Assembly: GCF_003312915.1 (NCBI RefSeq)
Contig: NZ_CP030261.1
Location: forward strand, 2,294,001 to 2,358,000
Direction: 5' to 3'
Origin: Flavobacterium fluviale
Lineage (GTDB): Bacteria; Bacteroidota; Bacteroidia; Flavobacteriales; Flavobacteriaceae
Length of the DNA stretch: 64,000 nt
The translations under genes were made by a program, and so were the position numbers. Shown piece by piece: positions 33,821 through 44,330 of the stretch (position 1 is its first letter; each line of letters starts with the position of its first letter). Under the pieces are notes generated by a model that had not been told where the DNA came from, did not search any database, and was given only the letters and a program-made list of their open reading frames with translations.

Positions 33821-36202
33821 TTAGAATTTGAAATTATAACTTACCGCAGGAACAATTCCGAAAATGGACAATTGTACAGCTTCATTTGCACCAGTATCCA
33901 CATTTTGGCGGAAGTTAATTGATGCCGCATTCATACGATTGTAAAGATTATAGATGCTGAAAACCCATTCTCCTTTCCAATTTCTATCCTTATTTTTTCT
34001 TGGAGTCAAAGTTGCAGAAATATCCAAATGATGATAGGCAGGAAGTCTGCTCTCATTTCGTAATCCGTAACTAGGAACTGTAATTCCTAGATATTCATAT
34101 TGTCCGTTCGGATAGGTAACCGGCTGTCCTGACTGCAAAGCAAAGTTAGCACCAAACGACCATTTTTCGTTTAAATTATAAGCCGATGTCACAGCCAAAT
34201 TATGCGTTTTGTCATAAGCCGATGCATACCATTGTCCGTTATTGATTCCGATTTCTTCTGGCGTTCTGCCTGGAGTCTGCTGCTCTGATTTGGATAAAGT
34301 ATAAGAAACCCAGCCATTAAATCGGCCTTTGTTTTTTTTGACCATAATTTCTAAACCATACGATCGCATTTGACCATTTAAAATTACCTGTTCAATAGCA
34401 TCATTGGCAATTAAATCGGCACCATCGATATAGTCCAGTCTATTTTGAATTTCCTTATAATAAGTCTCAATTTCTAAGGAATATGCTCCGTTGCTGATAT
34501 TTCTAAAATAACCTAAAGCTACCTGATCAGCAAGCTGTGGTTTGATGTAGGTATCACTTGGCATCCAGACATCTAGTGGAGTGGGAGAAGAGGTATTCGA
34601 AATTAATTGAAGATACTGCGCCATGCGATTGTAACTCGCTTTTACAGCTTGATCATCATTTAATTGGTAGGAAACGGAAAATCTTGGTTCGAAATTATTG
34701 TAATCTTTTATGACTTTATTTTGACCGAAGTATTTTGTTGAGGCTGGAGTTCCTTTTTCATAAATCTGCATATCGGTATTAAAAACAACTGCCTGATCAT
34801 TATCATAATAGTTAATAGTAGAAGAACCTAATCTGTAAAAAAGACTGTAACGCAGTCCGTAAGCGACGGTGATTTTATTAGAGATCTGACTTTCGGCATC
34901 TAAATAAATAGATGGTTCAAAAGCATATTTTTTGTCCAATTGGTCTGGATTAATTCCAGAATCTGTTCCAGTTGGCTTTATGGTTCCAGGATTAAATTCA
35001 TAGTAAATACCGTTTAAACCATAATTGAGTTTTAATTTATCTGACAGATAATGTTTGAAATCATATTTGATGTTGTAGTTTTTAATACCGGAATCCCATT
35101 TGAAACCCACAAAATCAAGATTTAATCCGTAATAGTAATCGCTGTAAATTAAAGAGAGATTGGAAAATAATTTATCCGAATACAAATGATTCCATCTCAA
35201 ATTTAAGATTGAATTTCCGTAAGTATTGGTAAAACTTTTATTTAATCTAAAGACATCACGCCCAAAATAACCCGATAAATATAAACTGTTATTTTCGTTG
35301 AGTTTATAGCTTAATTTGGTGTTGAGATCGTAAAAATAAGCAGCATTGTCTTTATCGTCTTCCGAAAGTTTAAGGAAAAGATGCGCATAAGAAGCTCTTC
35401 CTCCAATTAAAAAAGAACCTTTGTCTTTTACAATCGGACCTTCGGCAAGGAGACGGCTTGAAATTAATCCGATACCGCCATTCATATGGAAATCCTTACT
35501 GCTTCCGTCTTTTTGGTAAATATCTAAAACAGAAGAAGCCCTTCCGCCGTAACGAGCTGGAATTCCACCTTTGTACAATTTTAAATCTTTGATTGCATCG
35601 GGATTAAAAACAGAAAAGAATCCGAAAACGTGTGAAGAGTTAAAAATTGTCGCTTCGTCCAAAAGAATTAAATTTTGATCCGCGCCTCCACCTCGGACAT
35701 TAAATCCTGATGCGCCTTCTCCTGCATTGGTAACGCCTGGAAGTAATAAGATGGATTTAAGTACATCGACTTCTCCTAAAACAACCGGCATTTTTTTTAT
35801 AGTGGCAATAGAAAGTTTATTGGCACTCATCTCGGGCGACTTGATGTTGATTTTGCTTTTGTTGTCTGTAATGATTACTTCTTGCAATTCTTCGCCGCCT
35901 TCGCTGATAGAAAAATTCTGTTTTGTATTCTGATTTAAAGCAATACTTTTTTGAATGGTCTGATAACCAACGTAGCTAATTTCAATTTCATATTCGCCTT
36001 TAGGAACAGAAAGAGAGTAAAAACCGTATTCGTTTGTAGTTGTTCCTATTTTTAGAGCAGGAATGTAAATATTTACACCAATTAAAGTTTCATTGTTTTT
36101 GCTGTCACTAATAGTACCGCTTAGAGTAAATTTTTCCTGCGAAAAGGAATTGAAAATCGTTAAAATAAAAAGAAAAAATGTGCCTATATTTTTTGTGATC
36201 AT
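33821..36202 (-). CDS. TonB-dependent receptor with carboxypeptidase-like regulatory domain
   Basis: A 793-residue outer-membrane receptor. A signal peptide ends at FNSFSQ. A CarboxypepD_reg-like domain follows (FTLSGTISDSKNNETLIGVN, about residues 24-110), then the plug (LLLPGVTNAGEGASGFNVRGG; LLDEATIFN), then a beta-barrel ending in the aromatic C terminus SYNFKF. It would take up a ligand at the expense of proton-motive force through TonB-ExbBD. It heads an apparent operon with DUF4249, GyrI-like and DinB-like genes. No sigma/anti-sigma pair is adjacent, so regulation is unclear. Confidence 0.95.
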   Translation of the reverse strand: MITKNIGTFFLFILTIFNSFSQEKFTLSGTISDSKNNETLIGVNIYIPALKIGTTTNEYGFYSLSVPKGEYEIEISYVGYQTIQKSIALNQNTKQNFSISEGGEELQEVIITDNKSKINIKSPEMSANKLSIATIKKMPVVLGEVDVLKSILLLPGVTNAGEGASGFNVRGGGADQNLILLDEATIFNSSHVFGFFSVFNPDAIKDLKLYKGGIPARYGGRASSVLDIYQKDGSSKDFHMNGGIGLISSRLLAEGPIVKDKGSFLIGGRASYAHLFLKLSEDDKDNAAYFYDLNTKLSYKLNENNSLYLSGYFGRDVFRLNKSFTNTYGNSILNLRWNHLYSDKLFSNLSLIYSDYYYGLNLDFVGFKWDSGIKNYNIKYDFKHYLSDKLKLNYGLNGIYYEFNPGTIKPTGTDSGINPDQLDKKYAFEPSIYLDAESQISNKITVAYGLRYSLFYRLGSSTINYYDNDQAVVFNTDMQIYEKGTPASTKYFGQNKVIKDYNNFEPRFSVSYQLNDDQAVKASYNRMAQYLQLISNTSSPTPLDVWMPSDTYIKPQLADQVALGYFRNISNGAYSLEIETYYKEIQNRLDYIDGADLIANDAIEQVILNGQMRSYGLEIMVKKNKGRFNGWVSYTLSKSEQQTPGRTPEEIGINNGQWYASAYDKTHNLAVTSAYNLNEKWSFGANFALQSGQPVTYPNGQYEYLGITVPSYGLRNESRLPAYHHLDISATLTPRKNKDRNWKGEWVFSIYNLYNRMNAASINFRQNVDTGANEAVQLSIFGIVPAVSYNFKF

Positions 36203-36282
36203 TATGTTGATTTTGAATTACATAGTTAATAATTCTTACTAGACATCGCCATGAAAGTTTTGTTAAAGATAAGTTAATAAAA

Positions 36283-36310
36283 AAAGGACAACTTTTGAGA
36301 GTTGTCCTTT
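36283..36310 (-). terminator. icd terminator
   Basis: AAAGGACAACT (36283-36293) pairs with AGTTGTCCTTT (36300-36310) around TTTGAG, flanked by A and T runs. It is 34 bases after the icd stop. Confidence 0.9.
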
Positions 36311-36344
36311 TCTATTTTTTAAAAATGCAATTAATACATCTCTA

Positions 36345-38576
<2,232 letters not shown>

Positions 38577-38790
38577 TTATAATCGTATCGTTGGGAGTTA
38601 ACGATGTAACAGGTATATTCGGCTCAAAATGAGCGGAGCAAATATAATAAAATCACAACGAAAACGGTTGAGTTTTCCCGAGAAAAGCAGAAATTAACAG
38701 ATTGTTATTTCGAGCTCGTTAAATTGCTAATTCGATGATTTTGATATTAAAAAATTACAGTTTTGTTAGTGATGAAAATACAAGACAAAA

Positions 38791-38825
38791 AAAAACTCGT
38801 TTCAAAGAATATGAAACGAGTTTTT
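38791..38825 (-). terminator. rplS terminator
   Basis: AAAAACTCGTTTC (38791-38803) pairs with GAAACGAGTTTTT (38813-38825) and is preceded by a long A run. It lies 21 bases after the rplS stop. Confidence 0.9.
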
Positions 38826-38845
38826 TATAACAATTCGATAAATGA

Positions 38846-39196
38846 TTATCTTCTTTTATCTTTAATCTTAGCTTTTTTACCAGTAAGTTGTCTGAAGTAG
38901 AAAATTCTAGCTCTACGTACAGCACCTTTCTTGTTGATTTCGATTTTTTGTAAAGCTGGTAAGTTTACTGGGAAGATACGCTCAACTCCAATAGCTCCAG
39001 ACATTTTACGAATAGTAAAAGTTTCTGTGTTACCAGAACCTCTTCTTTGAATTACAACTCCTTTAAAAAACTGAGTTCTAGTTTTTTCACCCTCTTTAAT
39101 TTCGTAGAAAACTGTGATTGTGTCTCCAGCTCCAAATTCAGGGAAATCTTTTTTAGCAACGAATTCGTTTTGAACGAATTTTAATAAATCTGCCAT
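38846..39196 (-). CDS. rplS: 50S ribosomal protein L19
   Basis: A 116-residue protein from the ATG at 39196 (MADLLKFVQNEF), the standard L19 start. An upstream in-frame ATG would add 12 residues with no conservation and is rejected. Conserved blocks are FGAGDTITVFYEIKEGEK, RTQFFKGVVIQRRG, TFTIRKMSGAIGVER and the basic C-terminal RRARIFYFR. L19 lies at the 30S-50S interface. It follows trmD as in many bacteria, but it has its own promoter (39269-39298) and a 68-base leader. Confidence 0.97.
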   Translation of the reverse strand: MADLLKFVQNEFVAKKDFPEFGAGDTITVFYEIKEGEKTRTQFFKGVVIQRRGSGNTETFTIRKMSGAIGVERIFPVNLPALQKIEINKKGAVRRARIFYFRQLTGKKAKIKDKRR

Positions 39197-39298
39197 GATA
39201 ATTTTATTATTATAGTTTAGATAGAGTAACATTCACGGATTTCGCCAGAGGTTAGTCTAATTCGGGTGCAAAGATAAATTAAAAAAATAAAAATCCAA
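39197..39298 (-). promoter_or_regulatory. rplS promoter and candidate L19 leader
   Basis: On the minus strand TTG (39296-39298) is followed after 19 bases by TATCTTTG (39269-39276). A start near 39264 gives a leader of about 68 bases ending at the rplS ATG. Autoregulatory L19 leaders have been proposed in Flavobacteria, and this untranslated stretch is a candidate. I could not settle its fold by eye. Confidence 0.55.
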
Positions 39299-39370
39299 GA
39301 AATAAAATTCCAAATTCCAATTTTTTAATGAACTGATTATTTGGGATTTGGGATTTTTTGAGTTTGAAAT

Positions 39371-40045
39371 TTATTCTAATAAATCCGGTCGTCTGTTTTT
39401 AGTATGTTCATACGCCATATCCTCACGCCATTTATCAATTTTTGCAAAGTGGCCGCTGGTTAAAACTTCTGGGACTTTCCATCCTTTATAATCTGCAGGT
39501 CTTGTATATATAGGTCCAGAAAGTAAATTATCTTGAAAGCTGTCTGTTAACGCTGAGGTTTCGTCGCTCAATACACCAGGAATTAATCGAATTAAAGCAT
39601 CAGACAAAACCAAAGCGCCTAATTCTCCTCCAGATAAAACATAATCACCAATCGAAATTTCTTTAGTAATAAAATGATCTCTAACTCTTTGGTCCACACC
39701 TTTATAATGTCCGCATAAAATGATGATGTTTTCATACATAGACATAGTGTTGGCCATTTTTTGATTTAAAGTTTCACCATCAGGCGACATATAAATGATT
39801 TCATCATACTCACGCTGACTCTTTAAGTGGGTGATACAATCATCAATTGGCTGAATTGTCATTACCATTCCAGCACCGCCCCCAAACGGATAATCATCAA
39901 CACTTTTCTGTCTGTTCGTGCTGTAGTCACGAAGATTGTGAAAATGTACTTCGACTAAACCTTTGTCAATGGCACGTTTCATAATCGAAGCCTCAAACGG
40001 ACTTCTTAATAATTCTGGTAAAAGTGTAATAATGTCAATTCGCAT
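39371..40045 (-). CDS. trmD: tRNA (guanine(37)-N(1))-methyltransferase
   Basis: A 224-residue SPOUT-class (trefoil-knot) methyltransferase that makes m1G37 in tRNAs and prevents frameshifting. Motifs are [38 protein letters not shown] and [17 protein letters not shown], all canonical. The C-terminal tRNA-binding part has [13 protein letters not shown]. It is followed by rplS, the usual partner of the rpsP-rimM-trmD-rplS cluster; rpsP and rimM are not seen nearby. The 39197-39370 gap contains the rplS promoter. Confidence 0.97.
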   Translation of the reverse strand: MRIDIITLLPELLRSPFEASIMKRAIDKGLVEVHFHNLRDYSTNRQKSVDDYPFGGGAGMVMTIQPIDDCITHLKSQREYDEIIYMSPDGETLNQKMANTMSMYENIIILCGHYKGVDQRVRDHFITKEISIGDYVLSGGELGALVLSDALIRLIPGVLSDETSALTDSFQDNLLSGPIYTRPADYKGWKVPEVLTSGHFAKIDKWREDMAYEHTKNRRPDLLE

Positions 40046-40303
40046 TTTTCTGTAGTTATTCTAGGCTGCAAAGATACAAGTTAATATTTGGCAATAAAAA
40101 GAAAATTAAAATGCTTAGAAATGATTGAAGTAAAATCTATTTATTAGAAAATATTGTTTGCAACTTATTGCTTTTTAGTTTGTTAGTAATAATTATATAA
40201 CACTAAAATGTAATTGTGTAATTTTTTATTTCGTAATTTTAAGTACCATTACAATACCTAATTATATATTTAAAATTTTACAAATTCCAAAAACACATCT
40301 ATT

Positions 40304-40669
40304 ATGAAAAAAATACTACTATTTACCGCAATAATGCTTTTACAGATTTCATGTTCAAGTTCGAAAAACGCAATGAACAATTCTGTTGGGGAAACCAAAG
40401 CAAAATTGATAAAAACTTGGGGAACTCCTGTTCGAACATTGGCTGACAATCAAGATGGACAAATTCTTGTTTATGCGGATCAAGTTTTTATGAATGAAGA
40501 TAATCCTGACGGATCAAGAATTGCTGGTCAAAATTATTGGACTTACAATTATATATATGTAAATAAAGAAGGTAAAGTTACTTCAACAAGACAAGAAAAA
40601 CAGAATTATCCTCCTCAAGCTCTTGACTCACAAAAAATGGAAGGGATGAAATTGTTAACTTCGAAGTAA
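40304..40669 (+). CDS. Small lipoprotein with SmpA/BamE-like segment
   Basis: A 121-residue lipoprotein with lipobox LLQISC (Cys about 17). The mature part has VGETKAKLIKTWGTPVRTLAD, which resembles the helix-turn pattern of SmpA/OmlA (BamE) folds, then GQILVYAD and NYIYVNKEGKVTSTRQE. True BamE identity is not claimed, since many small Bacteroidetes lipoproteins share this pattern. It is monocistronic or leads into the archaemetzincin gene 104 bases downstream. Confidence 0.65.
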   Translation: MKKILLFTAIMLLQISCSSSKNAMNNSVGETKAKLIKTWGTPVRTLADNQDGQILVYADQVFMNEDNPDGSRIAGQNYWTYNYIYVNKEGKVTSTRQEKQNYPPQALDSQKMEGMKLLTSK

Positions 40670-40773
40670 TTCTATCCTCTAATTGAAGTGTTTTAACGGT
40701 TTATCCAATTGTTAAAATATTTTTATTTGATTTAAATTGTAGCTGTTTTTTGAATATATTTAGCAAAAAGTAT

Positions 40774-41694
40774 ATGAAAAAAATAGCTATTATTATTTTT
40801 GTATTATTATGTTCCTGTAATAAGGAAAAATTAAAGGAGACTCCGAAAGAAATACGAAAAGAGATTCCTGAAACAGCATTATATTTTACGCAGATTAAAA
40901 GTAATGATGTCAAATTAGGAAAGCCGGGTTATGGCGATTGGCTGTCTTCTCACAAAGAAAAAGGTCAGACTTTTGAGCAATACTTTTTTTCTAAACATAT
41001 TATTCCCACCAAGAAAGAAAATATTATTTATATACGCCCAATTGGAAATTTTAATTCCTTACAAAAGAAACAAATTGAATTGTTAAATGAATATTTAGCA
41101 ATTTTCTTTCAATTAAAAACAAAAACTCTAAAATCCATTTCTAATGATGTAGTGCCAAATTCTGCAAGAAGAATGATGTTTGGGCACGAACAATTATTGG
41201 CTGGTTATCTTTTAGATGATGTATTAAAGAAAGAAAAGCCTGTAAATAGAATTGCGTTAATGGGACTTTCAGAACTTGATCTATATCCTAAACCAGAATG
41301 GAACTATGTTTTTGGTTTGGCTTCTTACCGCGACAAAGTTGGTGTGAGTTCAATTTACAGACTGCAGGATGGAGAACTGACTTCTGAAAACTTTAATCTT
41401 TGTCTGTCTCGATTACTCAAAATAAGTTCTCATGAAATAGGTCATATGTTTGGATTACATCATTGTATCAATGCCGATTGTGTAATGAATGGATCTAACA
41501 GCATGAGCGAAACAGACAAACATTCTATACGATTATGTTCTGTCTGCCAGCAAAAATTAAGCTCTTGTATAAAATACGATGACAGAAAGCGGCTGACAGA
41601 TTTAGAGAATTATTTTAAACGAAATAATCTCACTCCTCAATTTCTTGCAATGAAAAAGGATACTGAGGCTGTTTCAACAAAAAAGAATATCTAA
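40774..41694 (+). CDS. Archaemetzincin-like zinc metallopeptidase lipoprotein
   Basis: About 306 residues from the ATG at 40774. An upstream TTG at 40750 would precede the signal peptide and is rejected. The lipobox is VLLCSC. The zinc site is HEIGHMFGLHHC, with three His and the Glu. It is followed by the structural-cysteine pattern C-x4-C-x-M (HHCINADCVMN), then Asp and a CSVC pair, as in archaemetzincins (HEXXHXXGXXHC family, M54). Lipid anchoring suggests a periplasmic or surface peptidase. Substrate unknown. The next gene is 12 bases downstream. Confidence 0.88.
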   Translation: MKKIAIIIFVLLCSCNKEKLKETPKEIRKEIPETALYFTQIKSNDVKLGKPGYGDWLSSHKEKGQTFEQYFFSKHIIPTKKENIIYIRPIGNFNSLQKKQIELLNEYLAIFFQLKTKTLKSISNDVVPNSARRMMFGHEQLLAGYLLDDVLKKEKPVNRIALMGLSELDLYPKPEWNYVFGLASYRDKVGVSSIYRLQDGELTSENFNLCLSRLLKISSHEIGHMFGLHHCINADCVMNGSNSMSETDKHSIRLCSVCQQKLSSCIKYDDRKRLTDLENYFKRNNLTPQFLAMKKDTEAVSTKKNI

Positions 41695-41706
41695 TTGTTC
41701 TGATTT

Positions 41707-42579
41707 ATGATCACTAGAAGAAATTTTATAATTAATACGAGTCTGGCTGCAACAGCAGTTTTGGCTTCGCCGTCATTTGCATTTTCTATGAATAAAAAAG
41801 AAATAGGTTTACAGTTATATACACTTCGTGAGGAGCTTCCGAAAGATGTAAAGGCAACTTTAGAAAAAGTAGCGAAAACAGGATTTACAACTGTCGAAAC
41901 GTATGGTTTTTCGATTAAAGATCAGTTTTGGGGATTAACGCCTAAAGAATTGAAAAAGATTTTAGATGATAACGGGCTGAAAGCAGTAAGCGGCCATTAT
42001 AATTTAGGGAGCTTTTTATATGATGGAAATACCGAAGAACTAATAGCTTCAATAGAAGCAGCAAAAACTCTAAAAACTGAATTTTTAACCATTCCGTGGG
42101 TCGATGAGCCTTTTAGAAGAAATATAGTAGATTATAAAAAGATCGCTGTTCGAGTGAATGAAGCGGCTATAATGTGCAAAAAAGAAGGTTTAAAATTGGC
42201 TTATCATAACCATGATTTTGAATTTCAAAAACATGACGGTATAACAGGTTTTGAAATTTTATTAAATGAAACCGATAAAAATTTAGTTTATTTTGAATTA
42301 GATTTATACTGGGTCATTCATTCTGGAAATGATCCTCTAAAATTATTTAAAGAAAATCCGGGACGTTTTAAAATGTGGCACGTAAAAGACAAGGATAAAA
42401 ATAATAATGATCTAAATACCGAAGTTGGTAACGGCACTATAGATTTTAAGCCCTTGTTTGCAGCAGCAAAACAATCTGGAATGATTCATTTTTTTGTGGA
42501 ACAAGAAAATAATTTTGCAGTTAATTCTTTCGATTCTATTAAGAAAAGCTGTGATTTCATTTCCCAAAAAATGCTTTAA
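41707..42579 (+). CDS. Exported sugar phosphate isomerase/epimerase-family TIM barrel
   Basis: A 290-residue AP-endonuclease-2 / xylose-isomerase-like barrel. The N terminus MITRRNFIINTSLAATAVLAS looks like a Tat signal (twin Arg, then a hydrophobic stretch). Barrel motifs are EIGLQLYTLRE, VAKTGFTTVETYGF, LAYHNHDFEF with the metal-binding His, FELDLYWVIHSG and MWHVKDKD. The late Glu of FFVEQENN probably completes the metal site. Substrate unknown; such exported members often act on sugars or inositols. Probably co-transcribed with the upstream peptidase gene. Confidence 0.87.
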   Translation: MITRRNFIINTSLAATAVLASPSFAFSMNKKEIGLQLYTLREELPKDVKATLEKVAKTGFTTVETYGFSIKDQFWGLTPKELKKILDDNGLKAVSGHYNLGSFLYDGNTEELIASIEAAKTLKTEFLTIPWVDEPFRRNIVDYKKIAVRVNEAAIMCKKEGLKLAYHNHDFEFQKHDGITGFEILLNETDKNLVYFELDLYWVIHSGNDPLKLFKENPGRFKMWHVKDKDKNNNDLNTEVGNGTIDFKPLFAAAKQSGMIHFFVEQENNFAVNSFDSIKKSCDFISQKML

Positions 42580-42627
42580 AACAACTCGTTAAAATGCTTA
42601 TTTTTGTAAAAAATCAATTTTAAAGTT

Positions 42628-42978
42628 ATGCAGAACATAGGAACAAGCAAAGAATTTATAAAAGGAGATGATATTGAATGGGAAGTAGTTGGTGAAGGAA
42701 TCAAACGGAAAATCCTAGCTTATGATGACAGAGTAATGCTCGTAAATGTGCATTTTGAAACTGGAGGAATTGGTGCTTTGCATGATCATTACCATACTCA
42801 AGTCACTTATGTGGCAAGCGGTAAATTTGATGTTACAATAAATGGTGTAACAGAAACTTTAAAAGAAGGCGATAGTTTTTATATTCCGCCTCATGCAGTA
42901 CATGGAGTGGTTTGCTTGGAAAGCGGTATGCTGACAGACGTTTTTGGTCCAGCTCGAGAAGATTTTTTAAAGTTGTAA
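42628..42978 (+). CDS. Single-domain cupin protein
   Basis: A 116-residue cupin. Motif 1 is GALHDHYHTQVTYVASGKFDV with the metal-binding His residues and Glu replaced by Gln, and motif 2 is GDSFYIPPHAVHGV. It is cytoplasmic, with no signal peptide. Homologues are annotated only as cupin-domain proteins, and some are linked to sugar metabolism. It lies 48 bases after the TIM-barrel gene. A TATTTTTG box at 42599-42606 may give it its own promoter. Confidence 0.85.
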   Translation: MQNIGTSKEFIKGDDIEWEVVGEGIKRKILAYDDRVMLVNVHFETGGIGALHDHYHTQVTYVASGKFDVTINGVTETLKEGDSFYIPPHAVHGVVCLESGMLTDVFGPAREDFLKL

Positions 42979-43018
42979 CTCTTTTAAAATTAAGTTATTA
43001 GTGATCTGTAAATTCTGG

Positions 43019-43086
43019 TCTAATCTTAAATTTAAAAATTTTATAACTTTTTTAAAGTTTTGATTAAGATTAGATCGGTATTTTTG
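43019..43086 (+). promoter_or_regulatory. MFS-gene promoter with 11-bp inverted repeat
   Basis: TTG (43060-43062), 16 bases and TATTTTTG (43079-43086) form a near-consensus promoter. TCTAATCTTAA (43019-43029) is the exact inverse of TTAAGATTAGA (43064-43074), and the right arm lies in the promoter spacer. A start near 43091-43093 would coincide with the ATG, implying a leaderless or very short-leader mRNA. Confidence 0.5.
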
Positions 43087-43090
43087 CAGC

Positions 43091-44263
43091 ATGAATTTAT
43101 CTAAAACAAATGTACTTTTTATGGCAGTTTGCACTGGTCTTATAGTTGCAAATCTTTACTACTGCCAGCCTTTGATTGTTTTAATTGCCAACGAATTTAA
43201 AATTCCAGAAGCCAGCGCCGGAACTATAACATACTTAACTCAGGCCGGTTATGCTATTGGATTGTTTTTTATGGTTCCTCTTGGAGATAAAATAGAAAGA
43301 AAAAGGCAGATTTTAATGACCACTTTTGCATCTGTAATTGCATTATTGATTGCAGCAACGGCAAAAAGTTTTCTGATTTTACAAATTGCTTCACTGCTAA
43401 TCGGAATCACATCTATTGTACCGCAGCTTATTCTGCCTTTAGCAGCTTCTTTGAGCGCTCCTGAACAACGCGGAAAAGTTGTCGGAACGATTATGAGTGG
43501 TCTTTTGGTTGGAATCTTGCTTTCGCGTACTTTAAGCGGTTTTATTGGTGAAGTTCTAGGTTGGAGATCAATGTTTTATATCGCAGCAGGAATTTGTCTT
43601 TTGATCTTTTTTGTAATTCAAAATAAATTTCCAGTTAATAAACCACAGTTTCAAGGAACTTACGGTCAATTAATTAAATCCTTATTTACACTTATAAAAA
43701 CACAGCCGGTTTTACGTGAAGCAACTGCAATTAATGTTTTCAGTTTTGCGCAGTTTGGAGCTTTCTGGACCACAATGGTTTTGCTGCTTTCTGGAGAACC
43801 GTTTGGTTTTAATAGTGCCACAATTGGATTATTCGGAATTGTAGGTGCATCTGGAGCATTGGCGGCGCCTTTGGTTGGTAAACTTGGGGATAAAGGGAAT
43901 TCAAGAATTGCCGTTGGTTATGGATGTTTACTGATCTTAATAAGCTTTTTGGTTTTCTATTTTTCAATAGAAAGTGTAATCGGAATTGCGATTGGAATTG
44001 TATTTATTGATATCGGAATCCAAGGTGTTCATATTTCAAACCAAACAAGAGTTTATTCACTTATGCCAGAAGCTAGAAATAGATTAAATACCGTATTTAT
44101 GTCTTTCAGTTTCTTAGGAACTGCCGCTGGATCGGCATACGGATTACTGTTATGGAAATTAGGAGGATGGCATGCAGTAGCTAGTGGCTGTATGGTTTTA
44201 TCTTTAGTTTCATTAGCTATTTATGGACTGACTTATAAATCGACCCCGAAACGTCGGGACTAA
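43091..44263 (+). CDS. MFS transporter (12-TM, YfcJ/YbjJ-like sugar or drug efflux type)
   Basis: A 390-residue major-facilitator protein with about 12 helices. The loop 2-3 motif is FMVPLGDKIERKRQILM (GDKxxRK form of motif A). TAAGSAYGLLLWKLGGWHAV resembles helix 11 of the NepI/YgaY-like efflux group. Substrate unknown. The last residues (TPKRRD) are encoded by a CCCGA-type intergenic repeat that overlaps the stop codon, so the C terminus seems to be repeat-derived. The promoter region at 43019-43086 carries a possible operator. Confidence 0.85.
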   Translation: MNLSKTNVLFMAVCTGLIVANLYYCQPLIVLIANEFKIPEASAGTITYLTQAGYAIGLFFMVPLGDKIERKRQILMTTFASVIALLIAATAKSFLILQIASLLIGITSIVPQLILPLAASLSAPEQRGKVVGTIMSGLLVGILLSRTLSGFIGEVLGWRSMFYIAAGICLLIFFVIQNKFPVNKPQFQGTYGQLIKSLFTLIKTQPVLREATAINVFSFAQFGAFWTTMVLLLSGEPFGFNSATIGLFGIVGASGALAAPLVGKLGDKGNSRIAVGYGCLLILISFLVFYFSIESVIGIAIGIVFIDIGIQGVHISNQTRVYSLMPEARNRLNTVFMSFSFLGTAAGSAYGLLLWKLGGWHAVASGCMVLSLVSLAIYGLTYKSTPKRRD

Positions 44264-44266
44264 AAA
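44243..44266. repeat. CCCGA repeat overlapping the MFS stop codon
   Basis: CCCGA-AACG-TCGGG (44245-44258) followed by ACTAAAA is a variant of the repeat at 9438-9456 and 11386-11404. Here it is coding: it supplies the final residues and the TAA of the MFS gene. Confidence 0.6.
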
Positions 44267-44280
44267 AGCAAAAGCACAAA

Positions 44281-44308
44281 TTGATTAAAAAATTAATTTG
44301 TAAATTTG
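44281..44308 (+). promoter_or_regulatory. Promoter of the dual immunophilin gene
   Basis: TTG (44281-44283), a 17-base spacer and TAAATTTG (44301-44308) match the Bacteroidetes promoter pattern. A start near 44314 gives a leader of about 17 bases before the ATG at 44331. Confidence 0.7.
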
Positions 44309-44330
44309 CGTTTAAATTAAAAATAACAAG

